Positions 1 through 5,972 are shown, counted from the first letter of the stretch. The stretch: 7,273 bases of DNA from Desulfobacterales bacterium (GCA_013042695.1 JABDPQ010000018.1:1-7273), one strand, 5' to 3'. The notes: generated from the sequence alone by a model not told the origin. Numbers and translations: made by a program.

Positions 1-461
1 TCTGCGGTGATCTGTTCCGGGCTTTGACTGATGCCGACAATTATCCCGTCGTTTGGTTCTTCCATTGAATTTACCTGGCTGGCCAGTAAATCATCGTTCA
101 TATATTGGTGATCTCTGCCCTTAAGCCGTTGCTGAAGAAGGCTGAAAGAACCTTTGAGATAGACCGACAGTACCCGTTTTTGATCGATGCCAAGGATATC
201 ACGATATGATTGTTTTAGGGCTGAACAGGCCAGGATGAGATCCTTATCTTGTCTGCCATGATTAATGATGCGCTTTTGCAGAATAGTCAGCCAACCGAAT
301 CGGTCTTCATCGTCAAGCGGTATGCCTGCTCTCATTTTTTCAACGTTTGCAGGAGGATGAAAGTCATCCGCATCCTCAAAATGATAACCAAGCTTCTGAG
401 CGAGTAATATGCCGATGGTAGATTTGCCGCAACCCATCGGGCCGATAATGACAATAACCAC
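1..461 (-). CDS. gntK: Gluconokinase (thermoresistant GntK/IdnK type), C-terminus cut by window edge
   Basis: Phosphorylates D-gluconate with ATP to 6-phosphogluconate in the cytoplasm, feeding the Entner-Doudoroff and pentose phosphate routes. About 153 residues are visible. The chain opens with a P-loop, GPMGCGKST (residues 7-15), followed by the family's substrate-site block DADDFHPPANVEKM and then IPLDDEDRFGWL, ACSALKQSYRDIL and VYLKG. The next block reads RDHQYM where relatives usually have R-x-x-H-F-M. Full-length relatives have about 165-175 residues, so only a short tail is missing to the left. The start is a GTG (459-461) preceded by a strong GAAGGAGG (470-477) at 8 bases. That Shine-Dalgarno lies inside the last codons of uxaC and only 4 bases separate the two genes, so I infer co-transcription and translational coupling. 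An ATG start further in would remove the P-loop. Shikimate and adenylylsulfate kinases share the P-loop but not the HPPANVEKM and CSALK blocks, so the identification is firm. Confidence 0.93.
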   Translation of the reverse strand, partial: MVIVIIGPMGCGKSTIGILLAQKLGYHFEDADDFHPPANVEKMRAGIPLDDEDRFGWLTILQKRIINHGRQDKDLILACSALKQSYRDILGIDQKRVLSVYLKGSFSLLQQRLKGRDHQYMNDDLLASQVNSMEEPNDGIIVGISQSPEQITA

Positions 462-465
462 GAAA

Positions 466-1887
466 TCAACCTCCTTCAGGATCAATAGTAAAATATGCAA
501 CGGCATTATGATAGCAGATGTCCTGTATCGTATTACCTACCAAATCATAATCTGCAGGGAGTTCTCCATTTTCAATATCGTTACCGAACAGGTTGCAGAG
601 CACCCGCCGGAAGTATTCATGACGCGGATATGACAAAAAGCTGCGGGAGTCAGTGAGCATGCCAACAAAACAGGATAATAGCCCCATGTTGGACAAAACG
701 TTCATCTGTTGTTCCATACCGTCTTTTTGGTCGTTGTACCACCAACCCGAGCCGAACTGCATTTTGCCAGGAATACTACCGTCCTGGAAATTGCCGATCA
801 TGGTGGCGAGCATTTCGTTATCATTGGGATTGACGTTGTAGAGGATGGTTTTGGTTAATTTTCCCTGTGATTCAAGTCGGTCAAGGAATCGTGCCAAAGC
901 CTTGCCCATACTGAAGTCGCCAATTGAATCATAACCGGTGTCAGGCCCAAGGCGCTTGAAGGCCCGGGAATTGGTATTTCTCAGGGCACCAAAATGAAAT
1001 TGCTGGGTCCAGCCTCTTTCATGATCCATTACGGCACACTCATAAAGCATGGCCGATTTAAATGCAGCTATTTCATCCGGGCTGAGTTTTCTTCTTGTTC
1101 GTGCCTTAACGAAGATTTTTGCAACTTCATCATTGGTGTAGTCATCGGCATAAGGCTGTTCAAGACCATGGTCGGAAAGCCGGCAGCCCATGTGGTGAAA
1201 ATAGCTGTGACGGTCTTTAAGACTGTCGAGAAGCTGATCATATGTGGCAATATCTATATCTGTTATGATGCTCAGCTTGTCAACCCAGGAGTTAAACAGA
1301 CTCAGATCTTCTAGTGCCATCGCCTTGTCGGGTCGAAAGGCTGGCAGCACCTTGACTGTAAATGTATGATCATCTTTGATTTGTTGGTGAAACGCAAGGT
1401 CGTCCAGGGGGTCATCAGTGGTGCAGACAACTTTGACATTCATCTGCTTAAGCAATCCCCTCGTAGAGAAATCATCTCCTTGAAGCAGCGCTTCGCAGGT
1501 TGCATATATTTCATCGGCAGTGTCAGGGTTGAGAAGTTTATCTGTGATACCAAAAGGCTTTTTCAGCTCAAGATGGGTCCAGTGATAGAGAGGATTGCGA
1601 ATGGTCTTTGGAACCGTTTTGGCCCAGGCCTGAAACTTCTCCTCATCTGACGCTGAACCGGTGATATATCGCTCGTCGATGCCATTTGTCCGCATTGCCC
1701 GCCATTTATAATGATCGCCGTTTAACCATATCCGAGTAAGATTGGCGAATTTTTTATTACCAGCGATTTCCTCTACAGGTAGGTGGCAGTGGTAATCAAA
1801 GATGGGCATCGAGCTGGCATAATCATGATAGAGTTTTTGCGCACTTTTTGTTTGAAGCAGAAAATCTTCTGATAAAAATGGTTTCAT
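466..1887 (-). CDS. uxaC: Uronate isomerase (glucuronate/galacturonate isomerase)
   Basis: Interconverts D-galacturonate with D-tagaturonate and D-glucuronate with D-fructuronate, the first intracellular step of hexuronate use. The product is 473 residues, against about 470 for the E. coli enzyme, and collinear with it from end to end. Landmarks are the amidohydrolase-fold metal motif FDYHCHLP (His33 and His35), GDHYKWRAMRTNG, NPLYHWTHLELKKPFGIT, MNVKVVCTTDDP, KVLPAFRPDKA, FGSGWWYNDQKDGM and LTDSRSFLSYPRHEYFRR. I chose the ATG at 1885-1887 because relatives begin (M)xPFxxEDFLL, exactly as here (MKPFLSEDFLL); a GGGAG lies 6 bases upstream. The frame stays open upstream to 1980. It includes another ATG at 1951-1953 with AGGAGG (1966-1971) 12 bases away, which would add 22 residues with no family counterpart. 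The gene is followed directly by gluconokinase and diverges from kdgF-kduI-kduD. A candidate promoter lies at 2252-2280. Confidence 0.97.
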   Translation of the reverse strand: MKPFLSEDFLLQTKSAQKLYHDYASSMPIFDYHCHLPVEEIAGNKKFANLTRIWLNGDHYKWRAMRTNGIDERYITGSASDEEKFQAWAKTVPKTIRNPLYHWTHLELKKPFGITDKLLNPDTADEIYATCEALLQGDDFSTRGLLKQMNVKVVCTTDDPLDDLAFHQQIKDDHTFTVKVLPAFRPDKAMALEDLSLFNSWVDKLSIITDIDIATYDQLLDSLKDRHSYFHHMGCRLSDHGLEQPYADDYTNDEVAKIFVKARTRRKLSPDEIAAFKSAMLYECAVMDHERGWTQQFHFGALRNTNSRAFKRLGPDTGYDSIGDFSMGKALARFLDRLESQGKLTKTILYNVNPNDNEMLATMIGNFQDGSIPGKMQFGSGWWYNDQKDGMEQQMNVLSNMGLLSCFVGMLTDSRSFLSYPRHEYFRRVLCNLFGNDIENGELPADYDLVGNTIQDICYHNAVAYFTIDPEGG

Positions 1888-1988
1888 GGCGTACTCCCGG
1901 CCGATGCCATTATTTTTTGAAACGATGAAGGATTTCTCCAGCTTTTTCGACATACAAAATGGATTCCTCCTCACGATCACGATAATTC

Positions 1989-2202
1989 TTAGGATTCACT
2001 GTGCTTGTCCGGTGTCAATACGAGAACACCTTTCCCTTTAACCAGGGATGCTAAGATCCATGGCGAAATAATCTCTTTAATCTGGTCATAACTCAGAACG
2101 GTGTCGGCTGATCCGATTCCGTATATCGTTCACTTCCTCATCTAGCTGGATGGTACAGCCTTTTGGCTGTGGCTTATTCTGTAACGATCTACTTGCATTA
2201 TT
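1989..2202 (-). pseudogene. Possible frameshifted coding remnant upstream of uxaC
   Basis: On the minus strand two overlapping open frames look protein-like. The first runs from about 2202 to a TGA at 2086-2088 and includes PKGCTIQLDEEVNDIRNRIS. The second runs from 2129 to a TAA at 1989-1991 and ends with SYDQIKEIISPW, then ILASLVKGKGVLVLTP and a short charged tail. A one-base shift around 2095-2130 would join them into one stretch of about 65 residues with reasonable amphipathic composition. Neither frame has a good start codon with a Shine-Dalgarno. I do not recognise the family. It could be the C-terminal end of a decayed gene formerly upstream of uxaC, or simply a chance reading of a leader region. 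Confidence 0.22.
2139..2170. promoter_or_regulatory. Pair of adjacent dyad symmetries, possible operator or leader hairpins
   Basis: Two inverted repeats sit 2 bases apart. The first, catctagctggatg (2139-2152), is symmetric at 12 of 14 positions around a central AGCT. The second is acagcc-tttt-ggctgt (2155-2170), a perfect 6-base stem with a 4-base loop. They lie about 250-285 bases upstream of the uxaC start and downstream of the candidate promoter at 2252-2280, so they would be in the uxaC leader RNA if that promoter is used. No T-run follows on either strand, so this is not a simple intrinsic terminator. A regulatory role is inference only. Confidence 0.25.
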
Positions 2203-2242
2203 TTAGTGGGAAAGGACTAAGATTCTTAACTGCGTAAAAGGT

Positions 2243-2392
2243 ATGAACGAAGTAATAAAAAAGCGAACAATGAATGTCAAGAAACAGATAGATTATCGAA
2301 ATAATTGTATCTTGCGGCAGGACCCACCGTCCATACCAGAATACTTTTTATATAAGTCAAGAAAGGCTTTACCTGTTTGTCCGCGGCATTGA
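2243..2392 (+). CDS. Unsupported small ORF, 49 codons, between uxaC and kdgF
   Basis: An ATG at 2243 opens a 49-residue frame ending in TGA at 2390-2392. The product is lysine/arginine-rich in its first half (MNEVIKKRTMNVKKQIDYR) and contains QDPPSIPEYFLYKSR. A weak purine run, AAAAGG, directly abuts the start rather than lying at a normal Shine-Dalgarno distance. I recognise no family, signal peptide or membrane segment. It overlaps the candidate uxaC promoter on the other strand. It is most likely a chance frame; it is recorded because it is the longest plus-strand ATG frame in the divergent region. Confidence 0.12.
   Translation: MNEVIKKRTMNVKKQIDYRNNCILRQDPPSIPEYFLYKSRKALPVCPRH
2252..2280 (-). 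promoter_or_regulatory. Candidate sigma-70 promoter reading toward uxaC
   Basis: On the minus strand a perfect TTGACA -35 box (2275-2280) is followed, after exactly 17 bases, by TATTAC (2252-2257), a 4 of 6 match to TATAAT. This is the best-formed promoter I found in the window. It would start transcription near 2245 and give uxaC a leader of about 360 bases. It could equally have served the decayed frame at 1989-2202. Confidence 0.42.
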
Positions 2393-2535
2393 GATCAGTG
2401 ATTGAAAGCGCATTGATGTTGAAAAAAATAGCATTTCAGGTAAGGGTGTGCTGAGACGGAGCTTCTGCCTGGATGCATGAGGCAATGGAGCCCTGCGTAT
2501 TCAATTTTTTATGCACACAATATCGGAGAGAGTCA

Positions 2536-2871
2536 ATGGGCCTTATCAAGCAGGCAGAAGCAGTAAAAGAATCAGTGGGAGCGGGCCGCGAGAGATATCT
2601 CGGAAACACCAAAAATCTGATGCTGGTTGTTATCGATTTTGAGGATGGACCTACATCTGAACCCGATCCACCGCATTCGCATCCGCACGAACAGATGTCG
2701 TATGTAGCAGCGGGCGAGATTATCGTACACATCGGCGCAGAGCAGTCACAGCTTGGACCAGGTGATATGTTTAGCGTTCCCCCTGATGTTCCTCACACGG
2801 TACAGCTTTTGACCAAGCATGTTCGCCTGGTCGATGCCTTTACGCCAATACGGGATGAATTTCTGAGCTGA
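2536..2871 (+). CDS. kdgF: KdgF-type cupin, unsaturated uronate ring-opening enzyme
   Basis: Cytoplasmic single-domain cupin of 111 residues, the usual KdgF length. In characterised relatives KdgF converts 4,5-unsaturated galacturonate (from pectin lyase action) to the linear 5-keto-4-deoxyuronate that KduI uses. The first cupin motif reads PPHSHPHEQMSYV (residues 45-57). The second reads GPGDMFSVPPDVPHTV, with His87. Putative metal ligands by family analogy are His47, His49, Gln53 and His87. The closing AFTPIRDEFL matches the FTPKREDFL ending typical of KdgF. I chose the ATG at 2536 because GGAG (2525-2528) lies 7 bases upstream. The in-frame ATG at 2473 would add 21 residues without family support. 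kduI begins 52 bases downstream, so they are probably one operon. A generic cupin is the alternative, but the C-terminal motif and kduI neighbour make KdgF very likely. Confidence 0.88.
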   Translation: MGLIKQAEAVKESVGAGRERYLGNTKNLMLVVIDFEDGPTSEPDPPHSHPHEQMSYVAAGEIIVHIGAEQSQLGPGDMFSVPPDVPHTVQLLTKHVRLVDAFTPIRDEFLS

Positions 2872-2923
2872 ATCAGACAAGAAGCTCACCAAGCCAATCT
2901 CAATAAATCTATTGGAGGACCAT

Positions 2924-3754
2924 ATGGAAGTCAGGCACCCCGTGCATCCGGAACATATGCAATTATTTGATACAGAAGACTTACGAGAGCATTTTCTTGT
3001 TGCTGATCTTTTTGTTCCCGATAAACCAAAGCTTATGTATTCTTTTTATGATCGTTTAGTTGTTGGCGGTATATGCCCCTTTTCGCCGGTGCTTCTCGAT
3101 ATTAACCCGTCAGTTATTGGTGCATCATTTCTTTGTGAGCGCCGGGAACTCGGGTTGATCAATGTTGGAGAAAGCGGCACGGTGATTGCCGATGGCGTGG
3201 ATTTCAATCTGGAAAAGGGAGAAGGGCTCTATATCGGTAAGGGAACGAGGGCGCTTGAGTTCCATTCAAAATTTCAAGAAAGCCCGGCTCGTTTTTATCT
3301 CAACAGTGCCCCGGCTCATACACCGCTGCCCGCTGCGAAAATAACTGCGCAAGAGGCAGAAGCCGTAACCCTCGGCGAGTCCATTACAAGCAATAAACGG
3401 ACAATACGCAAGTATATTCATCCGGAGGGAGCAAAAAGCTGTCAGTTGGTTATGGGGGTTACCACGCTCGAGCCCGGTTCCGTCTGGAACACGATGCCGG
3501 TGCATACTCACCAACGCCGAATGGAAGCATACTTCTACTTCAACATGAACGAGGATGATCTCGTTTTTCATTTGATGGGCGAGCCTTCGGAGACGAGACA
3601 TTTAGCGGTGCGCAATGAACAGGCAGTTTTGTCACCGAGCTGGTCAATTCATTCCGGCGTCGGTACGACAAGCTATTCATTTATCTGGGGAATGGCAGGC
3701 GAGAATCAGGATTTTGGTGATATGGACCATGTACCGATGAGCCGTCTTCGTTAA
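2924..3754 (+). CDS. kduI: 5-keto-4-deoxyuronate isomerase (5-dehydro-4-deoxy-D-glucuronate isomerase)
   Basis: Isomerises 5-keto-4-deoxyuronate (DKI) to 2,5-diketo-3-deoxygluconate (DKII), between KdgF and KduD in breakdown of unsaturated galacturonate. The product is 276 residues, close to the 278 of E. coli KduI, and collinear with it. Conserved blocks include CERRELGLINVG, YIGKGTRALEF, FYLNSAPAHTPLP, SNKRTIRKYI, CQLVMGVTTLEPGSVWNTMP, HTHQRRMEAYFYFNM, SPSWSIHSGVG and IWGMAGENQ. By comparison with the E. coli zinc site the expected ligands are His194, His196, Glu201 and His243, all present. The start is the ATG at 2924, which gives MEVRHPVHPEHMQ like family N-termini and has GGAGG (2914-2918) 5 bases upstream; the in-frame TTG at 2912 sits on the Shine-Dalgarno and is rejected. 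It lies 52 bases after kdgF and 93 before kduD, with no hairpin terminator seen in either gap. Confidence 0.97.
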   Translation: MEVRHPVHPEHMQLFDTEDLREHFLVADLFVPDKPKLMYSFYDRLVVGGICPFSPVLLDINPSVIGASFLCERRELGLINVGESGTVIADGVDFNLEKGEGLYIGKGTRALEFHSKFQESPARFYLNSAPAHTPLPAAKITAQEAEAVTLGESITSNKRTIRKYIHPEGAKSCQLVMGVTTLEPGSVWNTMPVHTHQRRMEAYFYFNMNEDDLVFHLMGEPSETRHLAVRNEQAVLSPSWSIHSGVGTTSYSFIWGMAGENQDFGDMDHVPMSRLR

Positions 3755-3847
3755 TATAAAGGATTCTCGGATAAAAAAGCTACTTTTGCATGTTGAGATA
3801 GTATCGAAATTGGATTGGGACCTAACGATTACAGAGTGGAGGGCGCT

Positions 3848-4609
3848 ATGATACGTGACGCTTTTAACTTACAAGGCAAGGTTGCTGTTGTCACCGGTTG
3901 TGCGACAGGTCTTGGTCAGGGAATGTCTCTTGGTCTGGCAGAGGCAGGAGCTTTGATTGCTGGTGTGTATAACAAGAGCACGCCGACATGTGGTGACGAA
4001 ATTACTTCTCTTGGTAGCAGGTTTGTCGGTATTAAAGCCGATTTAGCCGATCTTGCGCAAATCGAAAAAGTTGTCGAGGCCACGGTCGAAGCCTATGGCA
4101 GGGTGGATATTTTAATTAATAATGCCGGCATTATTCGCAGGCAGCCGGCGCTTGAGTTCACCCGGAAGAATTGGGATGATGTGCTTGACATCAATTTGCG
4201 AGCCCTTTTCTTTCTCTGCCAGGCGGCAGCAAAAAGATTTGTTTTACAGAAGAGCGGCGGGAAAATTATCAATATTGCCTCAATGCTGTCTTTTCAGGGA
4301 GGTATTCTGGTCCCGTCCTACACTGCGAGTAAAAGTGGTGTTATGGGACTGACTCGTGAGCTGGCCTGCGAGTGGGCTTCTGAAAATATTAACGTCAATG
4401 GCATCGCACCCGGCTATATGGCCACAGAAAATACCCGCGCCTTGCAGGAAGATCCGGTACGAAGCAAAGATATCCTCAAACGAATCCCTGCCAATCGCTG
4501 GGGGCAGCCGGATGATCTCAGGGGCGCAGTGGTTTTTCTGGCATCGTCAGCCTCAGATTACATTAACGGTCATACCCTTGCCGTAGATGGCGGCTGGCTC
4601 TGCCGGTAA
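3848..4609 (+). CDS. kduD: 2-dehydro-3-deoxy-D-gluconate 5-dehydrogenase (SDR family)
   Basis: Reduces 2,5-diketo-3-deoxygluconate with NAD(P)H to 2-keto-3-deoxygluconate (KDG), the last dedicated step of the unsaturated galacturonate branch. It is 253 residues, the same length as E. coli KduD. Classical short-chain dehydrogenase marks are all present: cofactor-binding TGCATGLGQG (residues 16-25), NNAG (91-94), a helix Asn in LDINLRA (Asn116), and catalytic Ser145, Tyr158 and Lys162 in NIASMLSFQGG and PSYTASKSG. The blocks INVNGIAPGYMAT and VDGGW near the end are KduD-like. The start is the ATG at 3848, with GGAGGG (3838-3843) just upstream; an in-frame TTG at 3815 lacks a Shine-Dalgarno and would add 11 non-family residues. 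It is the last gene of the kdgF-kduI-kduD set. No strong terminator follows, only a weak imperfect stem around 4634-4648. Confidence 0.96.
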   Translation: MIRDAFNLQGKVAVVTGCATGLGQGMSLGLAEAGALIAGVYNKSTPTCGDEITSLGSRFVGIKADLADLAQIEKVVEATVEAYGRVDILINNAGIIRRQPALEFTRKNWDDVLDINLRALFFLCQAAAKRFVLQKSGGKIINIASMLSFQGGILVPSYTASKSGVMGLTRELACEWASENINVNGIAPGYMATENTRALQEDPVRSKDILKRIPANRWGQPDDLRGAVVFLASSASDYINGHTLAVDGGWLCR

Positions 4610-4667
4610 TTACTCAGTGACCAGATTCAATTATCACGAATTTTGTGAGCTAAACCAATTAGATTGA

Positions 4668-4808
4668 TTAGGCGGAAAACCCACCATCGACAGGGACATT
4701 GATGGCGGTGACGAATTTTGAGGCGTCTGACAGAAACACAGCGAATAGAAGAAGAGCGGATTTCAGCCGTTTGACATTGGTTAAAAGGTTGAGGCTGCAG
4801 GTTTTCAT
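4668..4808 (-). pseudogene. C-terminal remnant of a short-chain dehydrogenase (mannonate/fructuronate oxidoreductase-like)
   Basis: The minus-strand frame ending at TAA 4668-4670 finishes with FLSDASKFVTAINVPVDGG, then FSA. This is the characteristic C-terminal strand-helix segment of SDR enzymes, where intact proteins read FLxSDxASxFVTGxxxPVDGGFSAYSGV. The recognisable part covers roughly the last 25-30 codons (about 4671-4760). Upstream, the frame stays open through an ATG at 4806-4808, but the residues there no longer resemble an SDR. No Rossmann glycine motif, catalytic Ser-Tyr-Lys or full domain (about 250 residues) is present, so the gene is dead. It is distinct from the adjacent kduD tail (VDGGWLCR) and points the other way. 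The SVPVDGGFSA style of ending is familiar from SDR D-mannonate oxidoreductases, which would fit a uronate locus; that finer assignment is inference. Confidence 0.72.
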
Positions 4809-4907
4809 GTATTGATGGGGGACATCCTTATTACTGAAAGAAAAAACACTTGAGCCCGCGTTTTAATGAAACGGTAAAGATACTATTTGAAGAGAAAATT
4901 TTTGCCT

Positions 4908-4937
4908 TTGATCGCGGATATGAAAGATACCCATAAT
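4908..4937 (+). promoter_or_regulatory. Candidate sigma-70 promoter for the AEC carrier gene
   Basis: TTGATC (4908-4913; 4 of 6 to TTGACA) is separated by 18 bases from CATAAT (4932-4937; 5 of 6 to TATAAT). Transcription would start near 4944, just ahead of the leader-like frame at 4985 and the carrier at 5053. This would make the carrier independent of the kdu operon. No operator was recognised. Confidence 0.35.
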
Positions 4938-4984
4938 AAAGGACTAATTCTCAGAAAATAAAAGGAACGCGAGGTGAATATGTA

Positions 4985-5029
4985 ATGAAAAAAAATTGTT
5001 GGGTGCCATCCTTTGAAATGTTTGAGTAA
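4985..5029 (+). CDS. Possible 14-residue leader peptide upstream of the AEC carrier
   Basis: An ATG at 4985 starts the frame MKKNCWVPSFEMFE and ends with TAA at 5027-5029. It has a better Shine-Dalgarno (GAGGTG, 4971-4976, 8 bases upstream) than the following carrier gene. The carrier's TTG start lies 23 bases after its stop, close enough for reinitiation or coupling. There is no run of a single amino acid as in classical attenuators. Function, and even translation, is unproven; it may be the debris of a lost gene. Confidence 0.22.
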   Translation: MKKNCWVPSFEMFE

Positions 5030-5052
5030 TCCTGTGAGGTCTTGAGACCATT

Positions 5053-5967
5053 TTGATTGTATTAAACTCGTTGTTTCCTATCTTCGTTTTGATCAGCATG
5101 GGGAGCCTGCTCAGAAAGGCCGGGCTGACTGAAGAGACCTATCTGAAGACCTCTGACAAGTTAGTCTATTACATTTTTTTCCCGATTTTGCTGTTTTGGA
5201 AAATTGGCGGTTCGTCACATCAAGATGCCATCGAGTGGCCATTTATTCTCGCAGCCCTTCTGGCGCTTGGACTGATGTTCATGATCAGCACGTTGGTCAT
5301 CAGGTTTGGTCCGGTATCCTCTTTTGAGGCAGGATCCTTTTCACAGAGCTGTTATCGTTTCAATACCTATATTGGTGTTGCAGTTGTATTAAACAGTCTG
5401 GGAGAGGAAGGCATAGCCCTCTTTGGAATTTTGATCGCCATTGCCATTCCGCTGATAAATGTTTTTGCTGTTGCAACGCTCATCTGGTTTTCAGATGGCA
5501 GTTCAGCTTTAAGAAAACGGTTTCTTCTCGTTGCTAAAGCAGTGGTGGCAAATCCTTTGATTATCGGCTGTTTGCTGGGTCTGATTTATGGCCGCTTGTT
5601 TAGCTCGTTTCCCGTTTTTATCGATAATTCACTGCAGCTGATATCGATGGTAACGCTTCCTCTTGCACTCGTCTCAATCGGCGGTTCTTTGTCGTTTCGT
5701 GGGCTTAAGAAGCATCTGAGTCTGTCTTTTATGGCGGCATCGCTCAAGCTGCTGGTCCTGCCTGTGAGCGGCTATATGATGTTTCAACTCTTTGAGGTCT
5801 CGGGTATTTCCTTTAAAGTCGGCATGATCTTTTTTTGTCTCCCCGCTTCTACGGCGATTTACGTGTTATCATCACAGTTGAACAGTGATACGGAACTTGC
5901 CTCCGCGGCAATTCTAGTATCAACGCTACTCTCGTTTATATCTCTTTCTGTAGCATTGCTTTTGTAA
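5053..5967 (+). CDS. AEC family (auxin efflux carrier-like) membrane transporter
   Basis: Integral inner-membrane protein of 304 residues, typical of bacterial AEC permeases, with about ten hydrophobic segments (roughly residues 4-20, 35-53, 63-86, 104-116, 120-147, 164-181, 190-211, 225-247, 254-272, 283-304). AEC-like marks are LVYYIFFPILLF in segment 2, CYRFNTYIGVAVV before the central loop, LPLALVSIGGSLSFRGL in the second half, and CLPASTAIYVLSSQLNSDTE near the end. The short basic loop SSALRKRF separates the two halves. The start is taken as the TTG at 5053-5055, because MIVLNSLFPIFVLISMG matches family N-termini. The nearest ribosome-binding sequence, GAGG (5036-5039), is 13 bases away, so initiation may be weak or coupled to the frame at 4985. 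Relatives move small organic acids; the substrate is unknown, and uronate or a related acid is only suggested by location. Confidence 0.88.
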   Translation: MIVLNSLFPIFVLISMGSLLRKAGLTEETYLKTSDKLVYYIFFPILLFWKIGGSSHQDAIEWPFILAALLALGLMFMISTLVIRFGPVSSFEAGSFSQSCYRFNTYIGVAVVLNSLGEEGIALFGILIAIAIPLINVFAVATLIWFSDGSSALRKRFLLVAKAVVANPLIIGCLLGLIYGRLFSSFPVFIDNSLQLISMVTLPLALVSIGGSLSFRGLKKHLSLSFMAASLKLLVLPVSGYMMFQLFEVSGISFKVGMIFFCLPASTAIYVLSSQLNSDTELASAAILVSTLLSFISLSVALLL

Positions 5968-5972
5968 CCAAG

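Larger units (their letters stand above)
1888..2535. other. Divergent control region between uxaC and kdgF
   Basis: This 648-base stretch separates the minus-strand uxaC-gluconokinase unit from the plus-strand kdgF-kduI-kduD cluster. It has no convincing complete gene on either strand. It holds a candidate uxaC-directed promoter (2252-2280), two adjacent dyads (2139-2170), a possible frameshifted coding remnant on the minus strand (1989-2202) and an unsupported 49-codon plus-strand frame (2243-2392). I could not identify a convincing sigma-70 promoter reading toward kdgF, although the AT-rich TATATAAG around 2349-2356 is a possible -10 region with a poor -35. Because both units process uronates, shared regulation from here is plausible but inferred; no regulator gene is in the window. 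Confidence 0.6.
4610..5052. other. Gene-poor stretch between kduD and the AEC carrier
   Basis: These 443 bases hold no intact sizeable gene. They contain the SDR C-terminal stub on the minus strand (from 4668), a candidate promoter (4908-4937) and a 14-codon leader-like frame (4985-5029). A 32-codon plus-strand frame without an ATG (4838-4936) reads SPRFNETVKILFEEKIFAFD in part and looks somewhat protein-like, but I cannot assign it. The mixture of broken frames suggests a site of past gene loss or rearrangement. Confidence 0.6.

Noticed and set aside
994..1314. 106-codon plus-strand frame opposite uxaC
   Set aside because: It lies wholly antisense to the highly conserved uxaC gene, with no family resemblance or Shine-Dalgarno.
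1888..1980. N-terminal extension of UxaC (start at 1953 or 1980), supported by an AGGAGG at 1966-1971
   Set aside because: The added residues have no counterpart in the family, the AGGAGG is 12 bases from the 1953 ATG, and the ATG at 1887 gives the canonical N-terminus with its own GGGAG.
2083..2097. FadR/GntR-like operator TGGTCATAACTCA
   Set aside because: Only one half-site resembles the consensus, and it overlaps the possible coding remnant.
2155..2170. Stem-loop acagcc-tttt-ggctgt as an intrinsic terminator
   Set aside because: The stem is only 6 bases and no T-run follows on either strand.
2193..2223. Plus-strand promoter TTGCAT ... TAAGAT toward kdgF
   Set aside because: The spacer is 19 bases and both boxes are imperfect, so it is not better than background.
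2276..2364. Exact 9-base repeat gtcaagaaa at 2276-2284 and 2356-2364, 80 bases apart
   Set aside because: A 9-base match within several hundred bases of AT-rich sequence is expected fairly often by chance, and there is no flanking symmetry.
2436..2732. 98-codon minus-strand frame opposite kdgF
   Set aside because: It is a shadow of the kdgF cupin; its serine/cysteine-rich composition is typical of antisense reading.
3266..3601. 111-codon minus-strand frame opposite kduI
   Set aside because: It is an antisense shadow of kduI with no recognisable domain.
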